IMG/VR virus record: IMGVR_UViG_3300032293_002087
Location: 1-24,310 of that record
Source: a virus
DNA length: 24,310 nt
Reading direction: 5' to 3' (one strand)
The notes under the pieces were generated by a model. The model worked only from the letters and a program-made list of their open reading frames with translations. It had not been told where the DNA came from and did not search any database. Positions 13,610 through 20,420 of the stretch are shown here, piece by piece. The position numbers were made by a program, and so were the translations under genes. Numbering within the stretch: position 1 is the stretch's first letter; each line of letters opens with the position of its first letter.

Positions 13610-14704
13610 TCAGTATCTTGGGCTATAAACTTTCATCGATCTTAAAGCCTGTCTGGCGGCTCTCTGTTCTGATTCTTTTCTTTCTTCATCACTCATGTCT
13701 CGGTCTGCAAGAACCGACTGTATACCCAATGATACAGCTGTACCGGGACCTGGAATATAATCTGCTAGTTCAGAGGCTCCCTCCAAGCCAGCTCCCACAT
13801 AATCTCCCGCTTGGGTTCTTTGTGTCATGGCTGCTATAGAAGCTGCGGTTCCGATAACTGGCAACATTTTTAAAGCAGCTTTTCCTACTGCTTTTCCTGT
13901 TGATTTAACTGCTTGTGTAGGATCAGTTATGCCAGAAACATTAATTCCCGAACCACTTTTAGTTCTAAATGCTTTTACACCTTGATCAATTGCTTTATCT
14001 GTGACTTTTCTTAGATCACTATCCCTAGCCAAAACATCCAAATCTCTAGTTTCTGGAAATCTACCGCCAACGGTTGATCTTCCACCCCACTCGGTGGTTT
14101 GTGGACCGACAGTACCATAAGGTGTTACTGTAGATCTACTTTGAATTACTGGCTTTATTCTAGGATCATCTATATCAATTTTTTTTCCATCAACTTCTAT
14201 TGGAAATTCTGTAACTTTTTTGGGTTCTCCCAAAGCTCCAGTTGTTTCATCTTTTAAAGCAAACCCAGGTTCCCATCCTCTACCAATTTTTTTATTTCCA
14301 GTTATAGGATTTGTTTCAGCAACAATTCCTGGTGTAACGTATTGCATAGGTCCTTTGCTACGAGTAATTGCTACTCTTGTTAAAGACGGTACTCTATAAT
14401 TTGGATCGGCTTCAATTTTTGTTGCCACATCTTTAAATATTTCTTTATATGATTCTGGGTTCCATTCAATATCGGGAACCAATCTTCTTGTTGACACTGT
14501 TCCGGTGACAGTTTGTGCATTTGCTGGAATATGTCCAGCCGAAGTTATATCTGTATATTCTGCTGCTTTTGCTGGATCTATAAAAACACTCAATCCCTGT
14601 GGTTTAATTTTTTCTCCAGATACTAATCTTGCAGCGGTTCCTGGATCTGTTTTATGATAGAATGGAACCACACCCTCAAGTAAAAATTGTTTAAATCTCA
14701 GCAT
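13610..14704 (-). CDS. Putative head-packaged effector: CTS-like N-terminus, ADP-ribosyltransferase-like domain, hydrophobic C-terminus
   Basis: A 364-residue protein. MLRFKQFLLE (1-10), then G, is a close analogue of T4 capsid-targeting sequences, with L-L-E as a gp21-type site. Residues 14-90 resemble the core of diphtheria-toxin/PARP-type ADP-ribosyltransferases: FYHKTDPGTAARLVSG (H17), then LSVFIDPAKAAEY (Y50), with several possible catalytic Glu after it (E80, E84, E88). Residues 90-265 have no known motif. Residues 266-340 are Gly/Ala-rich and hydrophobic (KAALKMLPVIGTAASIAAM, IPGPGTAVSLGIQSVL) and could contact membrane. A perfect TATAAATA ends 5 bases before the ATG and a terminator follows the stop, so it looks monocistronic and late. 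T4 Alt, a packaged ADP-ribosyltransferase, is the model; the domain call is tentative. Confidence 0.75.
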   Translation of the reverse strand: MLRFKQFLLEGVVPFYHKTDPGTAARLVSGEKIKPQGLSVFIDPAKAAEYTDITSAGHIPANAQTVTGTVSTRRLVPDIEWNPESYKEIFKDVATKIEADPNYRVPSLTRVAITRSKGPMQYVTPGIVAETNPITGNKKIGRGWEPGFALKDETTGALGEPKKVTEFPIEVDGKKIDIDDPRIKPVIQSRSTVTPYGTVGPQTTEWGGRSTVGGRFPETRDLDVLARDSDLRKVTDKAIDQGVKAFRTKSGSGINVSGITDPTQAVKSTGKAVGKAALKMLPVIGTAASIAAMTQRTQAGDYVGAGLEGASELADYIPGPGTAVSLGIQSVLADRDMSDEERKESEQRAARQALRSMKVYSPRY

Positions 14705-14709
14705 ACCAA

Positions 14710-14717
14710 TATTTATA
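14710..14717 (-). promoter_or_regulatory. T4-type late promoter (TATAAATA)
   Basis: A perfect minus-strand TATAAATA ends 5 bases before the ATG at 14704. T4 late RNAs start about six bases after the octamer, which here puts the RNA 5' end at or next to the start codon. It directly follows the hairpin at 14717-14744. Confidence 0.75.
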
Positions 14718-14744
14718 ACCCCCCAGGATTGCTCCTAGGGGGTT
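14717..14744 (-). terminator. Hairpin with GCAA tetraloop, probable terminator of the NrdJ/tRNA transcript
   Basis: On the minus strand, AACCCCCTAGGA and TCCTGGGGGGTT form a 12-base-pair stem (one U-G wobble) closed by a GCAA tetraloop of the GNRA type. The plus-strand RNA would have a C-A mismatch at the same place, so selection seems to act on the minus-strand RNA. It lies 8 bases after the tRNA. The following sequence (TTATAAATATT) is U-rich but not a clean T tract, and it doubles as the next late promoter. It could also act as a 3'-end stabiliser. Confidence 0.7.
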
Positions 14745-14752
14745 ATTATATG

Positions 14753-14826
14753 CTCCTCGGGCTGGAATCGAACCAGCGACATAGAAGTTAACAGCTTCTC
14801 GCATCTACCTACTGAGCTACCGAGGA
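14753..14826 (-). tRNA. tRNA-Asn (anticodon GTT)
   Basis: A 74-base cloverleaf. The acceptor stem is TCCTCGG/CCGAGGA with discriminator G. The anticodon stem is AGAAG/CTTCT with loop CTGTTAA (anticodon at 14790-14792). The variable loop is ATGTC, and the T arm is GCTGG-TTCGATT-CCAGC. The D arm GCTC-AGTAGGTA-GATGC carries one extra base: GAGC appears as GA-T-GC, leaving a bulged T. CCA is not encoded. It begins 7 bases after the NrdJ stop, so it is probably processed from the same RNA. Overall similarity to bacterial tRNA-Asn is clear, but the D-stem bulge is unusual. Confidence 0.9.
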
Positions 14827-14833
14827 TTGGGGA

Positions 14834-16723
14834 TCAGACTATCTGGCAACCACCAGCACTGCAGGCAAATTCTTTTGCCGACTCAGTATTGTCTTCTGCC
14901 TCATATTTAGAGAGCTCCTTGAAGTTAACCTTAACTTTAGGATGCGCTGCATATGTTGCAGAATCAATTTGCTCAAATGGAGCCTGAGCGTATGTGTGAT
15001 TGTCACCACCGGGAAGGAACGAGATGCCTGTTGCGACATCGAAGTTCTCCCAGAGCCAGTTACCGACCTCAAGGAACTCGGAGTCCTTGTAGTTGACGGT
15101 GATCGATGGCTTATGATGGCAGTAATGTTCCTGATAAGTTTTCCACAGATCCAAGTGATCCAATGCACGGAGATCTTCCGTGGTGATTGTGCCTCTTGGA
15201 GCCTTCATGGCAAAGGTGAAGACCGCTGTGTTATTAGGATTGATCACATCATCTTCGCAAGGAACGCCTTGATCCTTCATGAGATTGTAAATAGGGTCCT
15301 TCTTGTCAATGCGAATTCTACGGTAATAGTGTTCCGCATAACGTGGGTGCAGACCCGATGCCGAATCGACCAAGCACGAAGTCGTGCCCTCTGGCTTGAT
15401 GCATGTGATGGACTTGCTTGGATTAATGCCAAGCTTCTCTGCCCACTTCATGTTCGTTGCCGTTGCATGGTCGCGGAGGGTTTCAAGTAGACGCACCAAC
15501 TTTGGCTTGCCCTCAAGACCGCTGGTCAATTTATTATCATAAATTCCGGTCATGCTGACACCGAGCAGACGCTCCTCCTCGCAGTTCTTCTTCCACTCGG
15601 GACGAAGGTATGGGAAGTTGGTGAAGGTCGATTGAACCGTACCGATGATGGTTGCGATCTCAATCTTTTTCTTCAAGGAAGCAGCAGTGTCATCAGTACG
15701 AACAATAACAGTTGAAAGATTGCAGAACTCAAATGGCTTGAGGATGATCTCCGAGCATGGATTCGTGCCATACTCGCAGTTCTCGTCCCGGCCCCACTTG
15801 GCTGCTTGTTCCTGCAATGCCTTGCGGTTGATCATTCCACGCTCACCGCTGTGGCTGTTGTATAGCGAAGTCCACTCCTCAAGGAACTGTCCCATCGGAG
15901 GACGACCACGGTACACAGCAGAGTTGTTCGCATAGGAGCGGAATCCGGCCTGCTCCCACCATGCACCACTCTTGCAGAGAGCCATCTCACGATCAGAAAG
16001 ATCGCTGAGGGAGATCATCGCAGAACGACGTACTCCACCGACGATGACGGCGTTTGCAATCGCGCAGCAGATGTCGTGGCACTCAAGAGCAGTGAGTCTG
16101 CGTCCCTGTGCGTTGTAGAACACCTTGACGATGAACTTGAACAGATTGTCAAGAGGAGCAGGACCACTTGCACGACCACCAAAGGTCTTGAGTCTAGCAC
16201 CTGCTGGACGAATGTTCGACAGATCCCACTTAACGTGGCGTCCTGCATATAGATGATCCATGATGAACTTGACTGCGTTGCCCCAACCTTCCTTGGAGTC
16301 TTCAACAACATAAGTGATGTTGAAAGACTTTTCAATCTTGTTCGCAACCTGTGGAAGCTTGTCGGTGTATTGATGTTCAACCGAATAACCAACACCGGTG
16401 CCATTCATGAGAACAACAAACAGTTCTGCAAATGAATCAAGACTATCGATTGGCAAGTACGAGCAGTTGTACAGGCAAGTGTTGTCATGATCCAATGCAG
16501 GCCCAGCAGTCATAAGACTGCGCATGGAAGGCAACACCTCAAGATTGAGAATTGCTTCCTTTACATCAGGACGCTCTGCGAGTTGCGGAACCTTAGCGGT
16601 AAAGTACTTCCACCAGCGATCAACGCATTCATCCCAGGATTCACGCCGATTGTAGTCCGGCATCCAGCGAGAGTAGCGAGAGATGAAAATAAACGATTGA
16701 AATGGTGATAAAATTTCTGCCAT
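14834..16723 (-). CDS. nrdJ: Ribonucleoside-triphosphate reductase, class II, adenosylcobalamin-dependent
   Basis: A 629-residue monomeric class II reductase of the RTPR type, which makes deoxynucleotides from ribonucleoside triphosphates using adenosylcobalamin. Active-site elements: NTCLYNCSYLP (C87 as the first redox Cys), NPCSEI (321-326, with thiyl-radical C323 and E325), FCNLS (C334 as the second redox Cys), and a C-terminal ACSAGGCQIV with C621 and C626 five residues apart, as in Lactobacillus RTPR. It is shorter than the roughly 740-residue Lactobacillus enzyme, as phage forms often are. The start is set by a strong Shine-Dalgarno AAAGGAGT at 16731-16738, 7 bases upstream. It lies downstream of thyX. 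T4 itself uses class I and class III enzymes, so dependence on host vitamin B12 is a real difference. Confidence 0.95.
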   Translation of the reverse strand: MAEILSPFQSFIFISRYSRWMPDYNRRESWDECVDRWWKYFTAKVPQLAERPDVKEAILNLEVLPSMRSLMTAGPALDHDNTCLYNCSYLPIDSLDSFAELFVVLMNGTGVGYSVEHQYTDKLPQVANKIEKSFNITYVVEDSKEGWGNAVKFIMDHLYAGRHVKWDLSNIRPAGARLKTFGGRASGPAPLDNLFKFIVKVFYNAQGRRLTALECHDICCAIANAVIVGGVRRSAMISLSDLSDREMALCKSGAWWEQAGFRSYANNSAVYRGRPPMGQFLEEWTSLYNSHSGERGMINRKALQEQAAKWGRDENCEYGTNPCSEIILKPFEFCNLSTVIVRTDDTAASLKKKIEIATIIGTVQSTFTNFPYLRPEWKKNCEEERLLGVSMTGIYDNKLTSGLEGKPKLVRLLETLRDHATATNMKWAEKLGINPSKSITCIKPEGTTSCLVDSASGLHPRYAEHYYRRIRIDKKDPIYNLMKDQGVPCEDDVINPNNTAVFTFAMKAPRGTITTEDLRALDHLDLWKTYQEHYCHHKPSITVNYKDSEFLEVGNWLWENFDVATGISFLPGGDNHTYAQAPFEQIDSATYAAHPKVKVNFKELSKYEAEDNTESAKEFACSAGGCQIV

Positions 16724-16749
16724 ATTTGAGACTCCTTTGGTGGGTGTCT

Positions 16750-17460
16750 TTATTTAGTTGTTAGAGTTTGCCACGAAACCGGGAAAAGTGGAGCAACAAT
16801 TTGTCCAATTGCCTCAGCAAATTTTTGAATTTCCCACTGTGCGTGACTGTCGATTCTCAAGTTATAAACGCGGGCAAATGCGTAGAGAGAACCAGTCCAC
16901 ACAAATTCCGTATAAGTTCCTTGTGGCAATATTGAACGGGCTTGCTCGGGAGCAACACCGTCTGCCAAAAGTTTGTTGTAAAGATCAAGACATTCGTTTA
17001 CGACAGTTTGATATTCCTGTCGCATATTGACGCAAAGATTCATATCTTCAATTGCGCCACTACTTCCTTGCTTTGCTCCATCTGTAGGAGCACCACGCCA
17101 CATTGGAACATAGACTTCCGGTTCAAACGTGACATATCTGCGGCTGACCTCATTCATGACAAGGCCAATCTGGTGCTTGCCCAATTGTGCACGAACAAAG
17201 ATCGGGCACTTGATGCGCAGGCTGATCTGTGGATGACAGAAGGGAGTAAAGTGGTTGTGCTTTGCAAGATACTTGATAAGTTTTGTATCTTTCTCTAGCA
17301 ACTTTTTGTCTTGATATCCAGTCCAGTTGTGTTCTCCATCCCAATAACTTTCCTTGTTAAAGGAAACTCTTGCGGCATTGACAACACTGAGATCCGAACC
17401 CATGTAATCAATCAAGTCAACATGGCCATGATCCAAAACAAAATACTTAGTCTGCGCCAT
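16750..17460 (-). CDS. thyX: FAD-dependent thymidylate synthase
   Basis: A 236-residue ThyX, which makes dTMP from dUMP with methylene-tetrahydrofolate and reduced FAD. I start it at ATG 17460 (MAQTKYFVLDHGHVDLIDYM); the longer open frame only adds sequence that overlaps the upstream gene. Family features: residues 23-34 (DLSVVNAARVSF), HNHFTPFCHPQISLRIKCPI (68-87), and the signature region GKHQIGLVMNEVSRRY (94-109). The usual RHRxxS of ThyX appears here as KHQ...NEVSRRY, a variant I recall from other marine phages. It overlaps the stop of the small acidic gene upstream and sits 26 bases before nrdJ, giving a short dNTP-supply operon. Confidence 0.92.
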   Translation of the reverse strand: MAQTKYFVLDHGHVDLIDYMGSDLSVVNAARVSFNKESYWDGEHNWTGYQDKKLLEKDTKLIKYLAKHNHFTPFCHPQISLRIKCPIFVRAQLGKHQIGLVMNEVSRRYVTFEPEVYVPMWRGAPTDGAKQGSSGAIEDMNLCVNMRQEYQTVVNECLDLYNKLLADGVAPEQARSILPQGTYTEFVWTGSLYAFARVYNLRIDSHAQWEIQKFAEAIGQIVAPLFPVSWQTLTTK

Positions 17461-17677
17461 TTTTATGTTCTGCATCTCTGTCATCTTCATCCTCATCATC
17501 ATCAACAAGTTCAACCTTAACACCGGGAATCTTTGTAAAATCGGCTGCGTACTCTCTTGCACGAGCCCAAAGCTTGGGATCCATTTCCTTTACGTACTCG
17601 CCAAAGCGTTGTACAAAAGTTAGGTATGCTTCGCTAGCCTTTAAGATATCTTCTTCTGAAATTTCTTCTTCATCCAT
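17447..17677 (-). CDS. Small acidic protein, hypothetical
   Basis: A 76-residue acidic protein beginning at ATG 17677 behind GAAGAAGG, 1 base after the primase stop. It has a helical middle (SEAYLTFVQRFGEYVKEMDP) and an Asp/Glu-rich tail (LVDDDEDEDDRDAEHKNGAD). Its end overlaps the start of thyX by 14 bases in another frame, implying translational coupling. It shows no membrane segment or catalytic motif. The acidic tail could contact a basic partner, but I assign no function and recognise no family. Confidence 0.75.
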   Translation of the reverse strand: MDEEEISEEDILKASEAYLTFVQRFGEYVKEMDPKLWARAREYAADFTKIPGVKVELVDDDEDEDDRDAEHKNGAD

Positions 17678-17678
17678 T

Positions 17679-18656
17679 TTAAACCTTCTTCCAGTTAGTA
17701 TATTTCATTTTAGCCTTAAGTCCAGAATAAACATTATTAATAATCATCTTGTAGGTTATTTCCAAACCGTAAGCCATTACCATGTCGTTTACATCCTTCT
17801 TATTGATTTCAGAAGGCCATATCACGACATTTCTTCCAGAGTCAATGTACTTTCCAATGAGGTGGACTATCTCTGCGTTTCTAGGCTCATTGTCGAATAT
17901 GAACACCACATTCGATTTTTTGATCTTTTCTGGAAGTGTCTCAATCCATCCTGCACCTTGGAGCGCAACTCCATTCGGCAAAAACATCGAATCAATCGGC
18001 CCTTCTGTGACGTACACAGTTGAGCGTGGATCTACTTTATCTAGATTATACCAAAGACGCTCGCAACCTTGCTGTTTAAGCGTGATATAGCGGATTGCAT
18101 TCTCGCTGAACGCTCGTCCCTGCACACCCAAAAGCTCTCCGCTTTCGTTGTAGAAGGGGATGACAAGCCGCTCCTCCGTCTTACCATCCCGATCAAATGA
18201 TCGCATGATCTTGCCAAAATCAGAAGTGTAATAAAAGTTGCTGTACTTTTCTTTCGGAATAAATCTAGATTGAACATACTTTATCGCCTTATGTTCTGCG
18301 TTGAGCAGATCCAGTCTTGTCCCGAGTTCTGTAAACACAGGCTGACGCTTCTCGGACTTGGTTTCTTCTTCCAAGACTGGATTTTTTTCTTTGTAGACTT
18401 CGAATGCGTATTCCTTGCAGAGAGATGGGCTGACACTTTCAAGTACAGAATATAGATTGCAAGCAACACCGCAATTGTGACATTTGTATACATAATTTCC
18501 TTTGTGCTCGAAGAAGTATCCCCTTGTCTTGGACTTATTCTTCTGCGAGTCGCCACACTTGAAACATCTGCATGTGGCTAAAGTATCCTTCTTCCACTTA
18601 AACTTCTCAAGTGAACCTGACAGAAGATTAACATACTTCTTGTCAATGTATAGCAT
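17679..18656 (-). CDS. DNA primase (T4 gp61-like)
   Basis: A 325-residue primase that lays RNA primers for lagging-strand synthesis with the gp41 helicase. The N-terminal zinc-binding domain has CRCFKCGDSQ (C29, C31, C34) and YKCHNCG (C59, C62). The catalytic TOPRIM domain has VYVTEGPIDSMFLPNGVALQ (E218 region) and VVFIFDNEPRN (D255), with an RNAP-like basic region before it (RLVIPFYNESGELLGVQGRA, about 163-182). Its size is close to T4 gp61 (342 residues). It starts within the stop of the helicase gene (TAATG at 18654-18658) with GAAGG upstream, matching the physical partnership of helicase and primase. Confidence 0.92.
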   Translation of the reverse strand: MLYIDKKYVNLLSGSLEKFKWKKDTLATCRCFKCGDSQKNKSKTRGYFFEHKGNYVYKCHNCGVACNLYSVLESVSPSLCKEYAFEVYKEKNPVLEEETKSEKRQPVFTELGTRLDLLNAEHKAIKYVQSRFIPKEKYSNFYYTSDFGKIMRSFDRDGKTEERLVIPFYNESGELLGVQGRAFSENAIRYITLKQQGCERLWYNLDKVDPRSTVYVTEGPIDSMFLPNGVALQGAGWIETLPEKIKKSNVVFIFDNEPRNAEIVHLIGKYIDSGRNVVIWPSEINKKDVNDMVMAYGLEITYKMIINNVYSGLKAKMKYTNWKKV

Positions 18657-20071
18657 TATTTAGCGCCTTCAAAAGTCCAGTTGATGGCCTTGTTCTTCTT
18701 CTTTCCGAACTGTGGATTGAATGCCTGACCATCCGACCCAGAGCCAAACGCCTCCTCATCGGTATTGTTTGCATTGATGAGGTTGTTATTAGTATTGTCA
18801 ACATCGAAGAACTTCATCTTGGACTTATTGACTCCGACCAAAAACTTTCTGTTCTTTGTAAGGTCGTTGCCACGGTTTTTCAATTGCTTGACCATCAGAT
18901 GTCCGCCTTCAGCCAACTCCTCGTTTTCAATCAATGCAAAGAAGAAGTCTGCGGTCTGAGGCAAACCAAAGCTTTCAGACGTATCGGTCATCTCCATATC
19001 GCTGCTCTTTGCACCCTCGCGGTTGACCTGGGTGGCCGTCCACAGAGGAACATTGAATTGCTTGGCAAGACCACGAAGCTCTTCTGCAATACCCTTGACG
19101 TAGGTATAGCTGTTCATGCCGTTGCCAAGTTTAAATCTGGCACAAGAACAGATGTTCAGATAGTCAACAAAGATTACATCTGGCGCAAACTTCTTCTTGA
19201 TCTTCAACTCTTCCATCAGGTTACGGAAGTGAGTAACGTTGGCTGCTGCGGTAGGATACTCCTTGATAATGAGCTTTCCGCGACAAGTCTTCTTGAGGTT
19301 TTCAACCTTGCTCTCATACTTGGTAAGAGGCATCTGCTCAAGAATATGCATTTCTGTATCAAGCAGATTTGCATCGATACGCTTTGCAATTTCCTCTTCA
19401 GCCATCTCAAGGGTGATGTAAAGAACATTCAGATTCTGTGAAAGACATGCGGCAGCATGGTGGCAGAGGAATGCACTCTTACCGACACCGGACGCTGCCA
19501 TGACGACATTGAGAGTCTTCTTTCTCGTACCACCACGGGTGATGAGATTGAACATCTCCAAGTCAAATGGAACCTTCTCTTCCACTCTGTGGTAATATTC
19601 ATAACGCTCATCAACATCTTCAAGGAAGTCGTGGCCGACTCGGGTATCGAAGGAAACCGACAGTGCCTTGGACATGATCTCGGGAATAGCATTCTGAGTC
19701 TGTTCCTTGTCCTTACCTTCGATGATACCGATGGAGGCCATGATACCGTTGTAGATGGCCTTTTCCTTGCAGAACTTTTCAGTGTTCTCAACGAGCCAAA
19801 TGGTATCTGACTTCTCTCCTTCTTTGTACATTTCATCGGAGATAGAAACGCACTTCTTGAATTCAACCTCTCCGAGACCCTTCTCGTTCTCCAGAGAGAT
19901 GAGAATAGCATCCTTGGTAGGAATGTTGTTATACTTCAGGATAAATTTGCTGACGATGTTGAATACCGTCTTCTCAGCTTTATCATGAAAGTACTCTTCC
20001 TGAAGGAACGGAACGACCTTTCTTGCGTACTCCTCATTGAGTACCAAGTTCTTTAGAATGACTGTTTCCAT
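18656..20071 (-). CDS. Replicative DNA helicase (T4 gp41, DnaB family)
   Basis: A 471-residue hexameric helicase that unwinds DNA ahead of the fork. The N-terminal domain (1-140) is helical. The RecA-like core has Walker A AASGVGKSAF (192-201), NVLYITLEMAEEEIAKRIDA (H1a region, 215-234), Walker B DVIFVDYLNICS (298-309), and TATQVNREG (345-353, sensor Gln and Arg). A flexible Asn-rich tail (DNTNNNLINANNTDEEAFG) precedes a basic end. The length matches T4 gp41 (475). It is followed by overlapping primase and preceded by a 37-base gap after a small gene, the core order gp43-uvsX-gp41 seen in marine T4-like phages. Confidence 0.94.
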   Translation of the reverse strand: METVILKNLVLNEEYARKVVPFLQEEYFHDKAEKTVFNIVSKFILKYNNIPTKDAILISLENEKGLGEVEFKKCVSISDEMYKEGEKSDTIWLVENTEKFCKEKAIYNGIMASIGIIEGKDKEQTQNAIPEIMSKALSVSFDTRVGHDFLEDVDERYEYYHRVEEKVPFDLEMFNLITRGGTRKKTLNVVMAASGVGKSAFLCHHAAACLSQNLNVLYITLEMAEEEIAKRIDANLLDTEMHILEQMPLTKYESKVENLKKTCRGKLIIKEYPTAAANVTHFRNLMEELKIKKKFAPDVIFVDYLNICSCARFKLGNGMNSYTYVKGIAEELRGLAKQFNVPLWTATQVNREGAKSSDMEMTDTSESFGLPQTADFFFALIENEELAEGGHLMVKQLKNRGNDLTKNRKFLVGVNKSKMKFFDVDNTNNNLINANNTDEEAFGSGSDGQAFNPQFGKKKNKAINWTFEGAK

Positions 20072-20108
20072 GTTTTTATCTTATCACAGAGTCTTTATAA
20101 GTCCACCA

Positions 20109-20420
20109 TTAATCCTGGTGAACATCGTCTTCCAAATCTACCGATTCTACTTTTTCTGTATTTGCATTTTTTTCAACAATATCTACAAAAATTTCCCCAA
20201 CAGTTTGGGTAAATTCTGGGTCATGTTGATTAAAATTTTCAGGACATGAAACCATCGTAATATCCATAGTCACCGAGACGTTTTCATTCTCTTCTTTTAA
20301 AGAAATTTTTCCATAACGATATATGATCTCTTTAAATTGTCCATTTAAAATTTTAATCGGACATGTATCCATATCAGAACCAATTTCTTCTATAAACTTG
20401 TACTTAGGTACCTTGACCAT
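20109..20420 (-). CDS. Conserved hypothetical protein between uvsX and gp41
   Basis: A 103-residue acidic protein starting at ATG 20420 and overlapping the end of uvsX by 17 bases. It looks beta-rich (FKEIIYRYGKISLKEENENV, SVTMDITMVSC) with an acidic disordered end. I recall short proteins with a similar 'F..I.Y.YGK.S..E' segment beside uvsX in T4-like phages of marine hosts, but with no known function. Its position in the replication operon suggests an early, replication-linked role. It shows no catalytic motif or membrane segment. Confidence 0.78.
   Translation of the reverse strand: MVKVPKYKFIEEIGSDMDTCPIKILNGQFKEIIYRYGKISLKEENENVSVTMDITMVSCPENFNQHDPEFTQTVGEIFVDIVEKNANTEKVESVDLEDDVHQD

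Noticed and set aside
14839-16404. Minus-strand open frames overlapping nrdJ in other frames
   Set aside because: They lie wholly within a well-identified gene and their translations are Ser/Arg-rich frame shadows.
16751-16758. ACTAAATA before nrdJ as a late promoter
   Set aside because: It overlaps the last codons and stop of thyX and lies 27 bases from a gene that has a strong Shine-Dalgarno and is expected to be early or middle; the match is probably coding chance.
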